From Symbiodinium natans (Eukaryota; Sar; Dinophyceae; Suessiales; Symbiodiniaceae), in the NCBI GenBank assembly GCA_905221605.1, contig CAJNDS010002284.1, forward strand, positions 342,175 to 406,174: 64,000 nt of DNA. The letters run 5' to 3'. Within the stretch, counting starts at the first letter, position 1, and each line of letters opens with the position of its first letter. Of this stretch, positions 1 to 12,944 are shown in pieces. The notes beneath the pieces were generated by a model. The model saw only the letters and a list, made by a program, of their open reading frames with translations, had not been told where the DNA came from and made no database searches. The position numbers were made by a program, and so were the translations under genes.

Positions 1-530
1 CCGCTTGGCTTCTGGAAACCCGCAAGATCTCAAGTCCCCTGAAAGCCCACAGACTTGCCAACACTGGGCCGGCCCGCCACCCGAGTGGCTCTCTTAAGTG
101 TGGAGATGCCCAGGGCCTTCAAGGGGGGTTTTGAGGTTTCAGGCTTTAGGCTTGTAGGAACTTAGGGTTTAAGGGTTTAGGTGGTTTTGTTTGTTCTTTT
201 TGGTGGGGGGGGAAGGGGGGGGGGGGTTAGGGGGGGGGGGGCGGGGGGGTTAGGGGGGGGGTTGTGAGTTTTTGTCTTCGGGTGTAGGGCTTTGGGCTTC
301 AGAGCGAGCGTGGCCTTGCGACCTAGACCTGTCCACCCTGATGATGCTCTTTTCGGGCCTGGGGGTTCCACCAGCGAAGGCTCGAGCAATTCGGTGTCCC
401 GAGGGAATTTTCTGAGGCGTAAACGATATTGCTAATAGCATATGTCTGGGTTATTGCATTCGTATATTGTTATACTGTTGTGACATTTTATGATATTGTT
501 GCATTGTTTTATACACCCCAAACCCCAAAC

Positions 531-826
531 CCTAAACCCTAAACCCCAAACCGTAAACCCTAAACCCTAAACCACCATTCTTAGATTCTTAGGGCTCTTA
601 GGGGCTCCTCACCCTGACCAGCCTTCTGCCTTTGGTGGGTTGGCTGGGCTTCCTTGGGCTTTCCGCCGCTGGAAGCTTTCCATTAAAGCCCGTCTCGGTT
701 CAGGGCTTAGGGTTTAGGGTTTAGGGTTTAGGGTTTAGGGTTTAGGGTTTAGGGTTTAGGATTTAGGGTTTAGGGTTTAGGGTTTAGGGTTCAGGGTTCA
801 GAGTTTAGGGTTTAGGGTTTAGGGCT
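531..826. repeat. Telomere-type repeats, CCCTAAA then TTTAGGG
   Basis: A short CCCTAAA block (about 531-575) is followed by 120 bases of unique sequence and then about 17 copies of TTTAGGG (703-826). The two blocks face each other in inverted orientation. The rest of 1-1440 holds poly-G tracts (205-265) and no gene that I can support; a possible minus-strand exon at 300-420 has good codon texture but no clear splice sites. Confidence 0.9.
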
Positions 827-930
827 TGCGACGAACCCTATCGCAAAACGAGGGAGTGCTCGCGGGGCCCATCAGGGCCAATCCTGGGGCTCCCCCCAGC
901 AGAGGGCCATCTTCTGGACAGCACGAAGCA

Positions 931-1738
<808 letters not shown>

Positions 1739-3172
1739 TTAGGGTTTAGGGTTTAGGGTTTATTTTGGGGCTTGGGGTTTAGGGTTTCGGGGGGTTTAGG
1801 GCTTAGGGTGCTTGTTTCGGGTTGGAAGGTTCCGAGTAGGAGGGGTGAAGGGTCTGGGATTCAGGGTTTTGGGGCTTCGTAGCGCTCCCAAGTCAGTCGT
1901 CAGAAGCGGGGAGGTTGTTCTAAACGAGCGTCTTGCGTGGAGCTCCTGTTCTAGCACGGAGCCTTGTAGATACCATGAAGAAGCTTCAGAAGCTGCCAGA
2001 AGATAACCCCCCCCCCCCCCACCCCCCGCCCCCAGCTGCATGGGAAACGCAGGACCTTTAAAGGTTCAGAAAAGGATCCATGGATCCTTGGAACCCCACC
2101 CCCCCCCAAGCCTGAAACCCATCCGCGCCCTGCCCTTAAGGCCAGGCCCGTGTGCAAAGAGTTAGGCCGTTTTGTTTGCATGAAGCCCTGCTAGCCCTAA
2201 GGCCCATGCACACTGTAGGGAACCATCTGGGAGTGGGCACTCGGCAGGATGCCCGAAGAACCCCAAATGACCCAAACCCTCAACTCTAAACCCCAAGCCT
2301 TCAACCCTCAACCCTTAACCACAAACCCCAATCTTCGCCGCCCCCTTCCAAAAACCCTCAAAAACCCTCAACAAAACACCCTAAACAAAAACCCTCGAAA
2401 AACCTGAAAACCCCTCAAAAACCCTCAAACACCCTCAAACACCCTGAAAGACAGTCACAAAAGCCACCTGACAACTGACAACCCCCCGTAGTCTCTGCTC
2501 CCGGGCTGGTCGACCGGTCCAACCCCCAGAGGCGGTGGAGGAATGGGGCGACGACCTCGGAGGACTCCGAGAAGGCTTTTTAAGGGGGGCCTCAAGGCGC
2601 TTTGAAAGGGTTTTTTGAGGGGAGGGGTCTAGGGTTCAGGGTTTGGGGTTTAGGGTTTAGGGTCTAGGGTTTGGGATTTAGGGTTTAGGGTTCAGGGCTC
2701 AGGGTTCAGGGTTCAGGGTTTGGGGTTTGGGGTTTTGGGGGGGTTTTGAGGGGTTTTCTGGAGTTCAGGCTTGAGGGCTTATATAGATCGTTCAGGTTGA
2801 GAGGTACGAGCTTCAAAGAGGCCTCCATCAGAAACACAGGGGCAGAGCAGGCCAGCTCCACACAAGGCTTTTTATGGTCGCGGTGCCGCCAAAAGCTCCG
2901 TGAAACAGGGTGCCAGGGCCTCCCCCAACGTTTCAGTTGAAAGAGCACCAGCGTCTCGCCAAGCCATGCAAGACATGCATATGCACTCACCAAACTCACC
3001 TCCCTTATACACCTCAACTCAGCGGACTGAACTGTGCTAGGAACCCCAAACTCAATGGCTTGAAAAGGGCAATGGCCTGAAGCGATCCTGAATTCTCAAA
3101 CGAATTAGTCCTGGCTTCCGCAACTCTACACAACCTGAGACTTGGCTGTTCAAGCCCCCCCCCCCCTTTCAG

Positions 3173-3240
3173 ATCAGTTGGAGACGCTGGCCACACTGGC
3201 GAGCATTCCAAGCGCCATTGCCGGGGCCAACTTCGTCGAG
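3173..3240 (+). CDS. Candidate internal exon, unknown gene
   Basis: A clear pyrimidine tract ending in CAG (3155-3172) precedes a 68-base open stretch reading QLETLATLASIPSAIAGANF and ending GTCGAG before GTGGCA, a normal GT donor. The splice signals and amino-acid texture support an exon. Its partners were not found. Product not recognised. Confidence 0.35.
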
Positions 3241-3329
3241 GTGGCACCACTTATGCCGCTCCCCCCGTTGGTGGTGGTCCTATTTACTGAACTTGGAACC
3301 CTAGCAACAATTATCATTTTAGCTGTTTC

Positions 3330-4293
3330 TTAGGAGTTGAAGTACCCCAAAATGAAAAACGATTTCCAAGCATCCCCGAGGGTCGTGGTGGTGGTGAGGT
3401 CCACGAGATCAACGATCACGCCGTCATTCAAGAAGGAGCCCGCTGTGGGGAGGCCGGAAGCGGGCACCACCATGATCTTGCTGTAGCTGGGGCTTGAGAC
3501 GCTGATGCTGATGGAGTACTTTGTGGAGTCGCAGCAAGTCTCTGATGAGCTTGACTTGTAAGTCCATCCCAACATCCCCGACACGATGGCACCGCAATCG
3601 TCCACCCCGAAGACGGCGTAGGAGTCCAACATGCTCTCGTCCACGACGCCATCCAACATGTTCGGCCCGAAGGTCACCGAGCCCGTGTACGTGCCCGTGG
3701 TCGCGTCCGTGTCGGTGAAGCCGCCCGTGCCACACACCTTGCACTGGATGTAGGCCTCCTGGCCGTAGAGGTCCGTTGACAAGCCCGCCGCCTGCGGGCA
3801 GAAGAAGCTGTATGTGCCAGCAGGGATGCATTTGCCCAGGCCGCTTGTCTGGGCCGTGAAAGTCACATTGCATGTGGATCCGTAAGCAAGGTTGGTGCAC
3901 TCGGAGGCAGCCGTAGCGCCATCGAACTCGGTCCCAGCCCCGTCGAAAGCGGCCGCTCCGCAGTTCGGGGCTGAGGTGGTGGTAGTGGTGGTCGTGGTGG
4001 TCGTGGTGGTGGTGGTGGTCGTCGTGGTCGTAGTGGTTGTGGTGGTCGTCGTGGTCGTGGTGGTTGTGGTGGTGGTCGTGGTCGTTGTTGTGGTCGTTGT
4101 GGTCGTTGTTGTGGTCGTTGTTGTGGTCGTTGTTGTGGTTGTAGTTGTGGTTGTAGTTGTTGTGGTTGTCGTGGTGGTCGTCGTGGTGGTTGTCGTGGTG
4201 GTTGTGCATGCGGCGACGCTGCCCATCGTCTTCACCAACATTCCGGGTGTGGCGGTCAAACCGGTTGGATAGCCTCCCCAGCAAGTCTGGGAG
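3330..4293 (-). CDS. Thr-tract, Cys-rich extracellular-type protein, 3' part
   Basis: The open frame runs out of the assembly gap on the minus strand and ends with a stop at 3330. It encodes a short Cys-containing segment (SQTCWGGYPTGLTA), then an uninterrupted run of roughly 80 threonines made of ACC/ACG/ACA codons (about 3975-4203 on the plus strand, read there as GTGGTN), then a domain of about 200 residues with around ten cysteines (for example CTNLAYGSTC and CKVCGTGG). Cysteine content plus a Thr spacer fits a secreted or surface protein with a stiff, possibly O-glycosylated linker; this is inference. The N-terminus, and any signal peptide, is lost in or beyond the gap. The long Val, His and Tyr frames on the other strand are shadows of the triplet repeat. 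Family not recognised. Confidence 0.6.
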
Positions 4294-4393
4294 NNNNNNN
4301 NNNNNNNNNNNNNNNNNNNNNNNNNNNNNNNNNNNNNNNNNNNNNNNNNNNNNNNNNNNNNNNNNNNNNNNNNNNNNNNNNNNNNNNNNNNNN
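4294..4393. other. Assembly gap, exactly 100 N
   Basis: One hundred N bases, the conventional length for a scaffold join of unknown size. Any open frame that crosses it, including the N-terminal half of the Thr-tract protein, cannot be trusted. The minus-strand sequence to the right (4394-4990) is the LINE head read backwards, so the Thr-tract gene need not continue there. Confidence 0.98.
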
Positions 4394-4542
4394 CGCTGGG
4401 AAACGCTGCCTCGCCCGTGTGCATCGCTACCGTTGAAGCAAAACAAACACAGCCCGCATCACGAGGGAAAACGAACAGTTGTTCTTGCTTGCAGTGGTGC
4501 TTGCTTGCAGTTGGGTTTGCTTGCCACGTTTCCTTTTCGACA

Positions 4543-6165
4543 TGGATGCGACTCCGCCCGATTGGGGCCGTGGCACGCTTCACGACGACACGCCCATCCA
4601 TGTCCCGTCCTCTCCCAGCGATGGCCTTGCTCGAGGCGGTGCGATCACGCCCGAGTTTGCGCCCCCCGGCAGGGCCGCGTGCCTGGTGTGCCTCACGCAG
4701 CCGTCGTCTTCGGTGGATCCCGAGGCTGCGTTCCCTTGTTGTGATGCCTTCACACACCTGTCTTGCTTGGTTCGATGCGCGCGATTGCACGGCAGCTGCC
4801 CGAACTGCCGTGCTGCCATAGACCACCTTCCCCGCGACCCGGGCCGGGCCTGCGGACGAGGTGTGAAGCGCTTGGCATCGACCTCTGCCCGGCTGCTCCC
4901 CCAAACCACCAAACGGCCCATACGACCGTCCGGGACTGCGCGACCAGAACCTTCTCCGCTGCGGACGCTGCGGAGCCCGCGGAGCCACACAACTTGCGGG
5001 CCGTTTGTTGCCGCCGCCTGGCAGGACCCGCGCTAGGCTTCGTCGAGCTCCCGGATGCTAGCATGCACTGGGCCCCCCTGCCCCACCGCAATGACGTGGG
5101 CATCGCCTCATGGACTCCGCAGTGGCTCTGCATGCGCTGCCAAAACGTGCTGCCGGTTGCGTACGTCCAGACGCCGGGGCCTCCCCCGCCATGCCTCCGT
5201 TGCTCGGCCCCCATGCTGTGGGAGGTCAACCTTGCTTCGCACGTGGAGCGCTGGGTCTGCTCTTGCTGCCCCTTTGCGCAACCGGTCAGGCCCCTTGCAT
5301 TGGGACCGGAGCCCCCCTCGCCCGCGTCACAGGCGGTCCCCGCGCCCGAGCCCGCCCTCCCGCAAACCGTCGTCCAGTATGTTGATGCCGTGCCTCCGCC
5401 GCTCCCCCTCATCGCTGGCACCAACTCTGAGGTGTACGTCCCGCTTTTGCTTGATGCTGCGGGCTTGCTCTGAGCTTCTGCGCGCCGTGCATGGCGCAGG
5501 CATCCGGTCATTGGGGAGTGGTGGCAGCGCACCGTTGAGGCCTTGCACGCGCTGTAGCCCGGGTTTGCCAGGAGGCCGGCGCGCGTGTCGGGCGCAACGT
5601 CGCCTTGTCGGCCATGAACCTCGACGTGCCTGTCCACGACGCACGGCGCATCGAAGTCGTGTGCAACGGCCTCAACTTGTGGCACGGCGCGCAGCTCGCG
5701 GTCGATGCGACCCTCGTCAGCCCTGTGACGCGCGAGGGGCTGCCACAAGCCGGGGCTGCCACCCACCCTGGCAGTGCCTTGCGCAACGCTGCGCGCCGCA
5801 AGCGGCGGCAAACTTATCCCGAACTTGACCGCAGTCGGCGGTGCCGGCTCGTCGTTTTCGGGCTTGAAGTCGGGGGGCGATGGGACTCTGAAGCTGGCAC
5901 CTTCGTGCGCCTCCTTGCTCGTGCGCGGGCGGCCGGCACCCCCGCCGCGTTGAGGGCTTCTGCCCAGACTGCTTGGGTCCTCCGGTGGAGTGGCATCATT
6001 TCCGTCGCTGCGCAAAGCGCGCTTGCGGCTACCTTCCTCGAGCTCCCCGTCCCGTCTGAGCCCTGTGCTGCTGGCACACCCCCAACTTTGCACGAGCTCC
6101 TGGCTGACGCCCGCTGGAACGAGAGCGAGGTCCCGGCACCAAGCCGTCTGCCGAGCCGGGCCTAG
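4543..6165 (+). pseudogene. Broken LINE protein (RING head, nuclease-like tail)
   Basis: Coding remains of the element above. The frame passes from the RING segment to the second zinc-finger segment near 4845, where a GC-rich stretch must have lost or gained a base, and again near 5465-5535, with a TGA at 5471. The intact tail frame is open from about 5539 to the stop at 6163-6165. Codons are GC-rich at third positions, like the surroundings, so decay is not very old or composition is locally uniform. Confidence 0.55.
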
Positions 6166-6267
6166 GTCCCTTCCCCGGGCCCTCGAAAGGGACCCATGGA
6201 ATCGACCGTCCCGACCCTGACTGCGGCGGACGCAAAAAGGCGCGAGAAAAAAAAAAAAAAAAAAAAA
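4543..6267 (+). mobile_element. Degenerate LINE: zinc-finger head and endonuclease-like tail, no RT
   Basis: Three collinear pieces in three frames. Piece 1 (ATG 4543 to about 4850) has a RING-type pattern: CLVC, then CC..FTHLSC, then CPNC. Piece 2 (about 4850-5473) carries a second zinc-binding region: WLCMRCQNVLP, CLRCSAPMLW and WVCSCCPF. Piece 3 (about 5539-6165) has the tail ARRIEVVCNGLNLWHGAQLA, VDATLVSPVTREG, RRKRRQTYPEL and LEVGGRW, ending in a stop. I associate this head and tail with R2/NeSL-like elements of dinoflagellates; the tail's D, K and E positions suggest a PD-(D/E)XK-like nuclease, which is inference. The reverse transcriptase expected between pieces 2 and 3 is absent and the frames are broken. 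A run of 21 A at 6247-6267 may be the retroposition tail. I see no target-site duplication. Confidence 0.6.
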
Positions 6268-6522
6268 CACGAACTGGAGCAGCAATATGCGTTTGTAGGC
6301 GGTTGCGTGGACGAATATGTAGGCTACTTTCACCGCCAGGATGTTCCTGCCAGCATGTGGGAGTGGAGGCTCTTCCGTGATGTCAAGGCAGTCGCTGGTT
6401 TTTCGGTGGTTCCAAAAAAATGGTATCTCTCAACGCAAGCTTTTGATGTGTTGCTCCTTCTCGCCCTTTTTACTGGCCGCGGCATCGTTCCGCCTAGGGA
6501 TGCAAGGGGCAGGGGCGCTTAA
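6196..6522 (+). CDS. Small open frame reading through the A21 tract, doubtful
   Basis: An ATG at 6196 opens a 108-codon frame. The A tract is read as seven lysines, followed by ELEQQYAFVGGCVDEYVGYF and a hydrophobic stretch (DVLLLLALF). The texture after the tract is protein-like, so the downstream part may be an old exon into which the LINE tail was inserted. The alternative is a chance frame. No known family. Confidence 0.2.
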   Translation: MESTVPTLTAADAKRREKKKKKKKHELEQQYAFVGGCVDEYVGYFHRQDVPASMWEWRLFRDVKAVAGFSVVPKKWYLSTQAFDVLLLLALFTGRGIVPPRDARGRGA

Positions 6523-9500
6523 TTGTTTCTGTAGCGACGCTGGAGCTCGCAACGTGTGACCAGTCCAATGCGTTCACGCAAGTCGCAGTACCGGCATGGA
6601 TGAGTCCGTACTTAGCTACGCCTCCGATTGTTGCTGCGCTCGTGTGGGATGTGTTGCCCAAAGGCTTGCAGGAGACCGTTTGCGCGACGGATTTGGTTTC
6701 GCCCTGTTACAGGCGCCTGCCCATGGGAGGCCAGAACGACCCCAAGGGCAGCACCGAAGGCGCAGCGGCCTCGGGTAGAAAAAAATGTCACTTCCCCGTT
6801 CACGCGTGTGTCTGGCCCGGGAAACAGTAGAACATGGGGGACCTCCGATTATGATATCAACGAAGCCTTCCAACATCCACATGATCTCATGGAAAGTGTC
6901 CGGCTGCGCAACATCCCAACGACATCACTGGCCCCGCAAGCCAATAATGCCATGATTACTACTAATTCATTTCTGCTATCCGTCTCCCAGGGCCTCGAGG
7001 TGCCCCCGGCAGCTGCAAGTGCGCGAGCGGCGGGAGTAGCAAGCAAATGCGGCCCAAAGGCAGCACTCGGCAGAGGTCCTGGTAATCGTGACATCCGCAT
7101 GTGTCAGCATGACACAGTTGCAGCGGCTGGCAGGCGGGCCTGGCTGCGAGAGTATCAGCGCTTGGGACGCAGGTGAAAGGTTTGCAAAATGTCTCGAGCG
7201 CGCTCGTTGCAGGCATGGGTGGCGGGCAGTGTCTCGCAAGTGGTCACGAGCTTCGTCTATGCGGACGGCCGGGCATCTGGGAACGCATTCCACGGTGGCG
7301 CAGCGCAGCCTTGACCCCGGAGGTAAGTTGCTGTTTGTTGTGCGACGGTGATGGGAAAGCATTTGGTCCGGGCCTTGCAAGGCTGGCACCATGCGAGCAG
7401 CAGCGGCCGGTGGCTGCCTGCTGCGCGGGGAGCGTGTCGCACCAGGACGCCCTGCGTGCTGCATCGCAGGCCGACAGCTCGCATGGGCCCCTCGGGCAGT
7501 GGGTGGCCCGCAAGGCCAAAGAAGATCGGTTGGACATGCTACGGCCTCATCGTGGCTGGCGCGCGGATGCGCGCGGTGCAGCGCAATAGCGCGGAAGCAA
7601 CCATGCCGCCTGTCGATCCTCGATGCCAAGTATGGCCTTGAGCAAGCCCCGCTGGGTGCGAAGCTAATGTGAAATATTGTGAGATGAATGGTGCGGAGCC
7701 GAACAGCGTCCCCAACAGGGTGAACCCTTGCTGCTCGCGAGTCCAATCTCCAACCCATTGGCAGGCTCCTCACCGGCAGCATTCCAAATTATTGCTTTGG
7801 GTGGTCCGCATAGTACAACTCCCGGATTCGTTCAGGCAGCGCGACGACGAAAATGTCATCAAGGTACGCGAACACAGCTTCACCATCACGGAGGCGCGCC
7901 CCTGGACCGTGCGCAAAGCCTGGTGCCCTGCAAAGGAATAAAGGCCGGGCATCAATGGATCCCCTTGTTCGCCGCCGTCACCTTGCAAAATGTCTGCTTG
8001 TGCCCCTGGGCGTCGATCCACATGCACAGACACTGCGTTGCATAGAACTGCCTGCCGTACGCCTGCAGTCGTGCTGCAGTGGTTGTAACTCCGCCCGTTC
8101 TAGTAAAGCCCCGTGCGTGGCCGCGCGTAACACAATGCTGAACAACTGAGCAAGTCTCACCAGATCGAACCAACGCATGAAGTACCAGGTGTAAACGCCG
8201 GCTCATGTGTTCGTAGCATGCACAGGGTGCGCGCAAGCTTTCCAAGGATTGCACATACGAATGTGGCAAGCGCCACGGGAGCGATGATTGAACATGCGCA
8301 TGTGGTAAGCGCCCCAGGATACGGATGTGGCAACAGCATCAACACACAACGTGCCACTCGATGGGTCGAACATGATGTGCGGGTAAAGCAACAGCAACTC
8401 GGAACGTGCCACTTTTTGGGTTGCACACACGAACTTTGGCAACACAAGCGACACCAAATGCAAACATGCGATTGCTGCCAGAAAAATGGCGCCAAACGCG
8501 AATAAACGCGCCACTGAACACTGGAACTGTGGTAACTCAAAATGTGTCATTTCAAGGATTGAACATGATTGAACATGCGAACTGAGGCAACGGCAGAGAC
8601 ACCATAATTGTTCGCGAAGGTCAGACTAATCAGACACACACACACACACACACACACTCACATGCAGCTGAAACTTTGCGGATGGGTAAATATAGATCAG
8701 CAAACAATTCTCCATGCTGCAGCCCCGCATGCCCCAAACAGAGGCGATGCACAAGCGTTGTCATGTAATTTTGCTCTGGACTGCTACAGAGCTGTGACCA
8801 GCACGCGCGACACTGCGTGCGCAGACTGCAGCCGATGAGTCACAAGCGTGCCGTTTCCTCTGATGCAGGCGAGACGCTGCGGTCCGCGACCGGATGATGG
8901 CGATTCTACAGGAAATCCAGGACTGTGACGCTGCGCGTGCTGCTTATCGGGAACGCAAGAAATGGCTCGCAGCTTAATGGCGTAAGGTCTTTTGGCTGGC
9001 AACGTGCCGGGCCCTGCTGAAATCCTTCCAGTCCATGGCCAGGCTGCCACCACAACGGCGGCCTGCGACGTGACTACCGTGCATACTCTGTTTGGACGGG
9101 GTGGGGAACATGCTGGCGAGGCGCTGTTGCGGCATCTACGTCAGCTTTCTGTACCTGGGACTGCTCACTTCTGGCGACGTGGGGGACTTCAAAGGCGCGC
9201 AGCGTGCCTGCGACATTCTCGAATGAGGACATCGACCAGTTCAAACAAGCTTCGAATCAAGACAGCTCGCAGCGTGGACGAGTTGGTCGCGATTACATGC
9301 TGCGAAGCACGCGGCTGTGGGCAATGGCCGTGCCACACCGCCTTCTGCCGACGTGGTCCCCAGGTCGGGACTCCCAGACGTGCTGCCGCTTGCGCCGTTG
9401 GCCGGAGTAAAGCGGGGGGGGATCATACTTTCCCTCCCGAACCCGCCCTGCAGCACCAGCGACCCCCAAGGAAGGAGGATTTTTGGCATCAATTCTAATG

Positions 9501-11890
9501 TCGGTTTAATGTCGGTTGATAGGCGGAGCAAAGCGAAGTGTGCAGCTTCTTTGAAACCGACTGCGACCGCTCGTGTCTATACAGTTCCATGGCGACGGCA
9601 GCTGCCGCACTGAGATCGCGAAGCTTCCTCATGACAAGCAGTCATGAGCCAGGCAAGTGGTAAGTAAATGCCACGCAAGCTTCTGCTACTCTTCCTTTTC
9701 AACTCCAGCTCCCCGCAGGCCCGCAGGTTCCGTCACCACAAGCACGCCAGGCGGCACTTCGGCCTCGATTTTCCGTGTGCTGCTGGTCCGAAGATCGCGG
9801 GCACCCAGCTCAAGCGAGTTTTTGTTCTGTCGTTGGCAGGCCGTAAACTGCCTTTTCGCCTCAGACTTCGCCGAAGACCATGCTTCCATGCAGCTGAAGT
9901 GTGGCAGCAAAGCTTCCCGTCAGCGCTGGCTTGGCACCGGAGACGCAAAGGCAGGATGCCGCACCTTTTCGAAGCCTCGATCTTCCACGTGCTCTTACCG
10001 CGGTGGCTGTCGGTGAGGCTTCGAAGTCAAAGGCTTCATCGCCACCGCCACCGTGTGCAAGCAGGGTCGCAAGCCACATGGCCTTATGGCTGCCGATGCT
10101 GTGGTCTGTGAGCCCCTGGGCATTCCTCAGAATGTCAGAGCCATGGCCTCCTTCACAGAGTATCATTGCGCCGACTGCGTCAGGACGGCTGGTTTTCTGG
10201 TTGACTCTTTGATGTCTTTTGCACCTACGGCCACGATCAAATCGCTGCACGTGCCGCCCGACTGCTCTGAGTTTCGCAGGTTTCGGCTCCCAAGAATCCA
10301 AGAGTCCAAGAGTCCAAAAGCTGAACTCCGCGACTCTGCGTCTGATGTTCTCAGTATAAGATCGGAAAGTGTTCGCGCGCAACGGTCTGCTGCTCGTCCT
10401 CGTGGAAGCGACTTCAATGCAGCCGCTTGACAGACGCTTCCTGGGCTCTGGCTGCCCTCAACATGTATCAACATGTGTGCCAACTGCAGCTGCACAACAG
10501 CAAGACCTTGAACCCCATGAAGTTGCTTCCTTTTTCACTCCAAGCTGGGCACTGTCTGCCTTTCCCTGACGTGTCTGACGCCCTTTGGCCGTCCTGCTTC
10601 GTCAGCCTACGATTGTGAAACCGGTGTATTGAACAGAGGCAGAGGCGTTGTGGTGCAACGTTAGACAGGGGGGTCGGTGGGTGGAAGGGTGGTGAGTTTG
10701 CCTGGCTGAGCAAAGTAGGTTTGAGTGCATGATCTAGGACCTTCGGTAGACTATCTGTCACGGTCACAAGGGCGTGACGGCCTCCGTCCTGTAAGACCTA
10801 GGGCACGGCTCTGTCTCATCGCAGGCCGCGCTCTGCATCACCTGCCGTGCGGCAGAACAGGGAAGACCCCCCACCCGGGCCTCCAGGCGACACGACAAGG
10901 GTCCGATCCGCCGACGCACATTGAGAGTACAAAGGTTTGTGCTCCACACGGCGCGAAACTCGAGGGCGCTATGCGACACTCACACAACGCAGACCAGTAG
11001 AAGTCATGCCGGCAGCACTTGGTGCACGGCCTGGGCAAGGCTCACTGAAACGAGTCTACGACACTACGAAGCGTGGGGCGTCCGGCTGACCAGATCTACA
11101 TCTATGTGCCCACGTATGCCACTCCCCACCCACACATGCTGCATAAAGCATCAGCATGCTGTAAAGCCCTTCACAAGTGGGAGAACTTCATCCAAACTCA
11201 CCCAGGACTCCATTGAAGAAAGGCTTTTCGCTACGTTGTAACACTTCACTCCTCTCCCCACTCGTGCACTCCCAATAACCTGTGCACTCCTGAATAGCCC
11301 TTGAATCCTAAGTCCATGCTCTCCAGGAGTTTCGACTGTAGGAAATGAGTAGATGAGGCCGGGGCTTTTCGCGGCCTGGCTCAGGGCTTGCCATGTGTGT
11401 GTGTGTGTGGTCTCATTTCAAGCGGAACAGTAGAACTTCCATGAGAACTTCCTAAACGGACCCAACGCCTGGCTGATAAAGTAAGCAGCTAACCGGCTCT
11501 CGCATACTCTACCCTCACCTCGCTTGCCCAAACTGTCATTCTGGCGGTGTTTCAAGTGGGTCTTGCGGCAAGGAAGGCCCAAAGTGCTGAAGCCCTACGC
11601 TCCTTTCCAGCCCCATCCTCCGGGCATCTCTGGCAAGCTGAGTTGCTTCAGACTGTACCGTCCAAAATGACGGAAAACCCAGAACAAGACCCCTAAACGC
11701 AACCCAACTCAAGAACCCATTGAAGTATCCTGAATGTGCAACCCATAAAAAGGACCCTCAAACTCGCACCCCAAACCCCTCAAACTGAGATCCCTTCTCA
11801 GGGTCCGGGGCCGGTGCTGGCAGCAGACGGCGGACTCGGCCTAGCAGGATGGGGGCATTCAACAGTCTAAGCATGATGGGGCGGGGCCAC
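6523..11890. other. No confident gene; GC-rich, repeat remnants
   Basis: Many overlapping open frames of 60-190 codons occur on both strands here, as expected from GC-rich DNA. None shows a recognisable domain or paired splice sites that I can defend. Contents that can be named are the degenerate array at 8245-8600, a CA microsatellite at 8635-8657, a TG microsatellite at 11395-11409 and a short poly-G at 9414-9421. The stretch 9000-9230 has some protein-like texture on the plus strand but is interrupted. Confidence 0.5.
8245..8600. repeat. Degenerate tandem repeat, about 45-55 bp period
   Basis: Recurring words in fixed order, such as attGAACATG, acGAATGTGGCAA and agCGCCAC, return every 45-60 bases about six times with heavy divergence. 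A simple CA tract (8635-8657) lies just downstream. Confidence 0.45.
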
Positions 11891-11904
11891 ATCTCATACA
11901 TATA

Positions 11905-11919
11905 CATATATTCATACAC

Positions 11920-11950
<31 letters not shown>

Positions 11951-12100
11951 CACACATGTGTGTATGTATGTATGTATGTATGTATGTATGTATGTATGTA
12001 TGTATGTATGTATGTATGTATGTATGTATGTATGTATGTATGTATGTACGTAGGTATGTATGTATGTATGTACGTATGCATGGTATGTGTGTATACATAG
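11905..12100. repeat. TA and TATG microsatellites
   Basis: Alternating ATAC/TA sequence (11905-11945) runs into about 28 copies of TATG (11959-12085). Frames of His-Thr-Tyr-Ile or Met-Tyr-Val-Cys across it are artefacts. A CT/C-rich tract follows at 12340-12410. Confidence 0.9.
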
Positions 12101-12944
12101 AGAGAGGGATAAATAAAATAAAACCGGTCCCGAAATCGTAGTCGCGAGGGACGCTCTCCGTCTTCCCCCTCCCCGGATTCTTGAGAGAACATCGTGTGAG
12201 GTACGCGCTACTCATCAGCCTCTTCGCCCCAAGCAAGAACCCCGCCCCTAAGAGCAACCCTGAACACCCCAAGAACCCCAAGAACCCAAACCGCTTCACA
12301 GAGCACCCTCCGGAGCTCCCCCTCTGCTCCTGCCCCCTCTCTCCCCTCTCCTCTCCTCTCCTCCCCCCCCCCCCCCCCCCTCTCTCCCCTCCCCCTCCCC
12401 CCCCTCCCGCTGGCGCGCTCCTCCTCCGACTCCTCGGGCGCCGCGGCCCGGGCGATGGGAGCGAGTGCGGGCCTCCAGTTCTTCAGAGCTTTAGGGTTCT
12501 TGGAATTCTTGGGGTTCTTTGGGGTTCGTTGGGGTTCTTCGGGAGGGCTGGATGGAAGGCTTTTGGATTTAGGATTTAGGGATTGGGGCTTAGGGTTTAG
12601 GGTTTAGGGCTTAGGGTTTTCAGTCTGAACACGATAGGAGCTCAGAAGGTTCACTCTATCAGCCCTTGGGAGCCCAGAACCCTCACAAAAGAGGCCCCAA
12701 AAGAAGCTTTCGAGCCACCCGGGACAGCTCAGGATTTAAGAGCTTTTTATAGGGGGGGCCCAAAAGGGGGGGCCCCAAAAAGAGGTGCCCTAAAGGGCCT
12801 TAAAAAAGGCCCTTAGGGGGCCCTTCAGGGCTTTTGCATGAAGCCCTAAGCCCTAAGCCCTAAACCCGAAACCCTAAACCCTAACCCCCCCCCCCCCCCC
12901 CAAAAAAAAGCCTCAACAAAAAAAGCCTCTGCGTGAAATTTCTG

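Noticed and set aside
3892-4744. Poly-Val, Ser/Trp and His/Asn frames across the Thr tract, and the minus frame extended through the N gap
   Set aside because: Shadows of the coding triplet repeat. The extension through exactly 100 N is arbitrary, and the far side reads the LINE backwards.
4750-6333. 527-codon minus-strand frame
   Set aside because: It lies opposite the LINE pieces whose plus-strand motifs (RING, EVGGRW) are recognisable; GC-rich antisense shadow.
6600-10600. Overlapping 80-270 codon frames on both strands
   Set aside because: No motif, no splice signals, both strands equally open; consistent with high GC. Possible but unsupported.
11849-12192. His-Thr-Tyr-Ile and Met-Tyr-Val-Cys frames
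   Set aside because: Translation of the TATG microsatellite.
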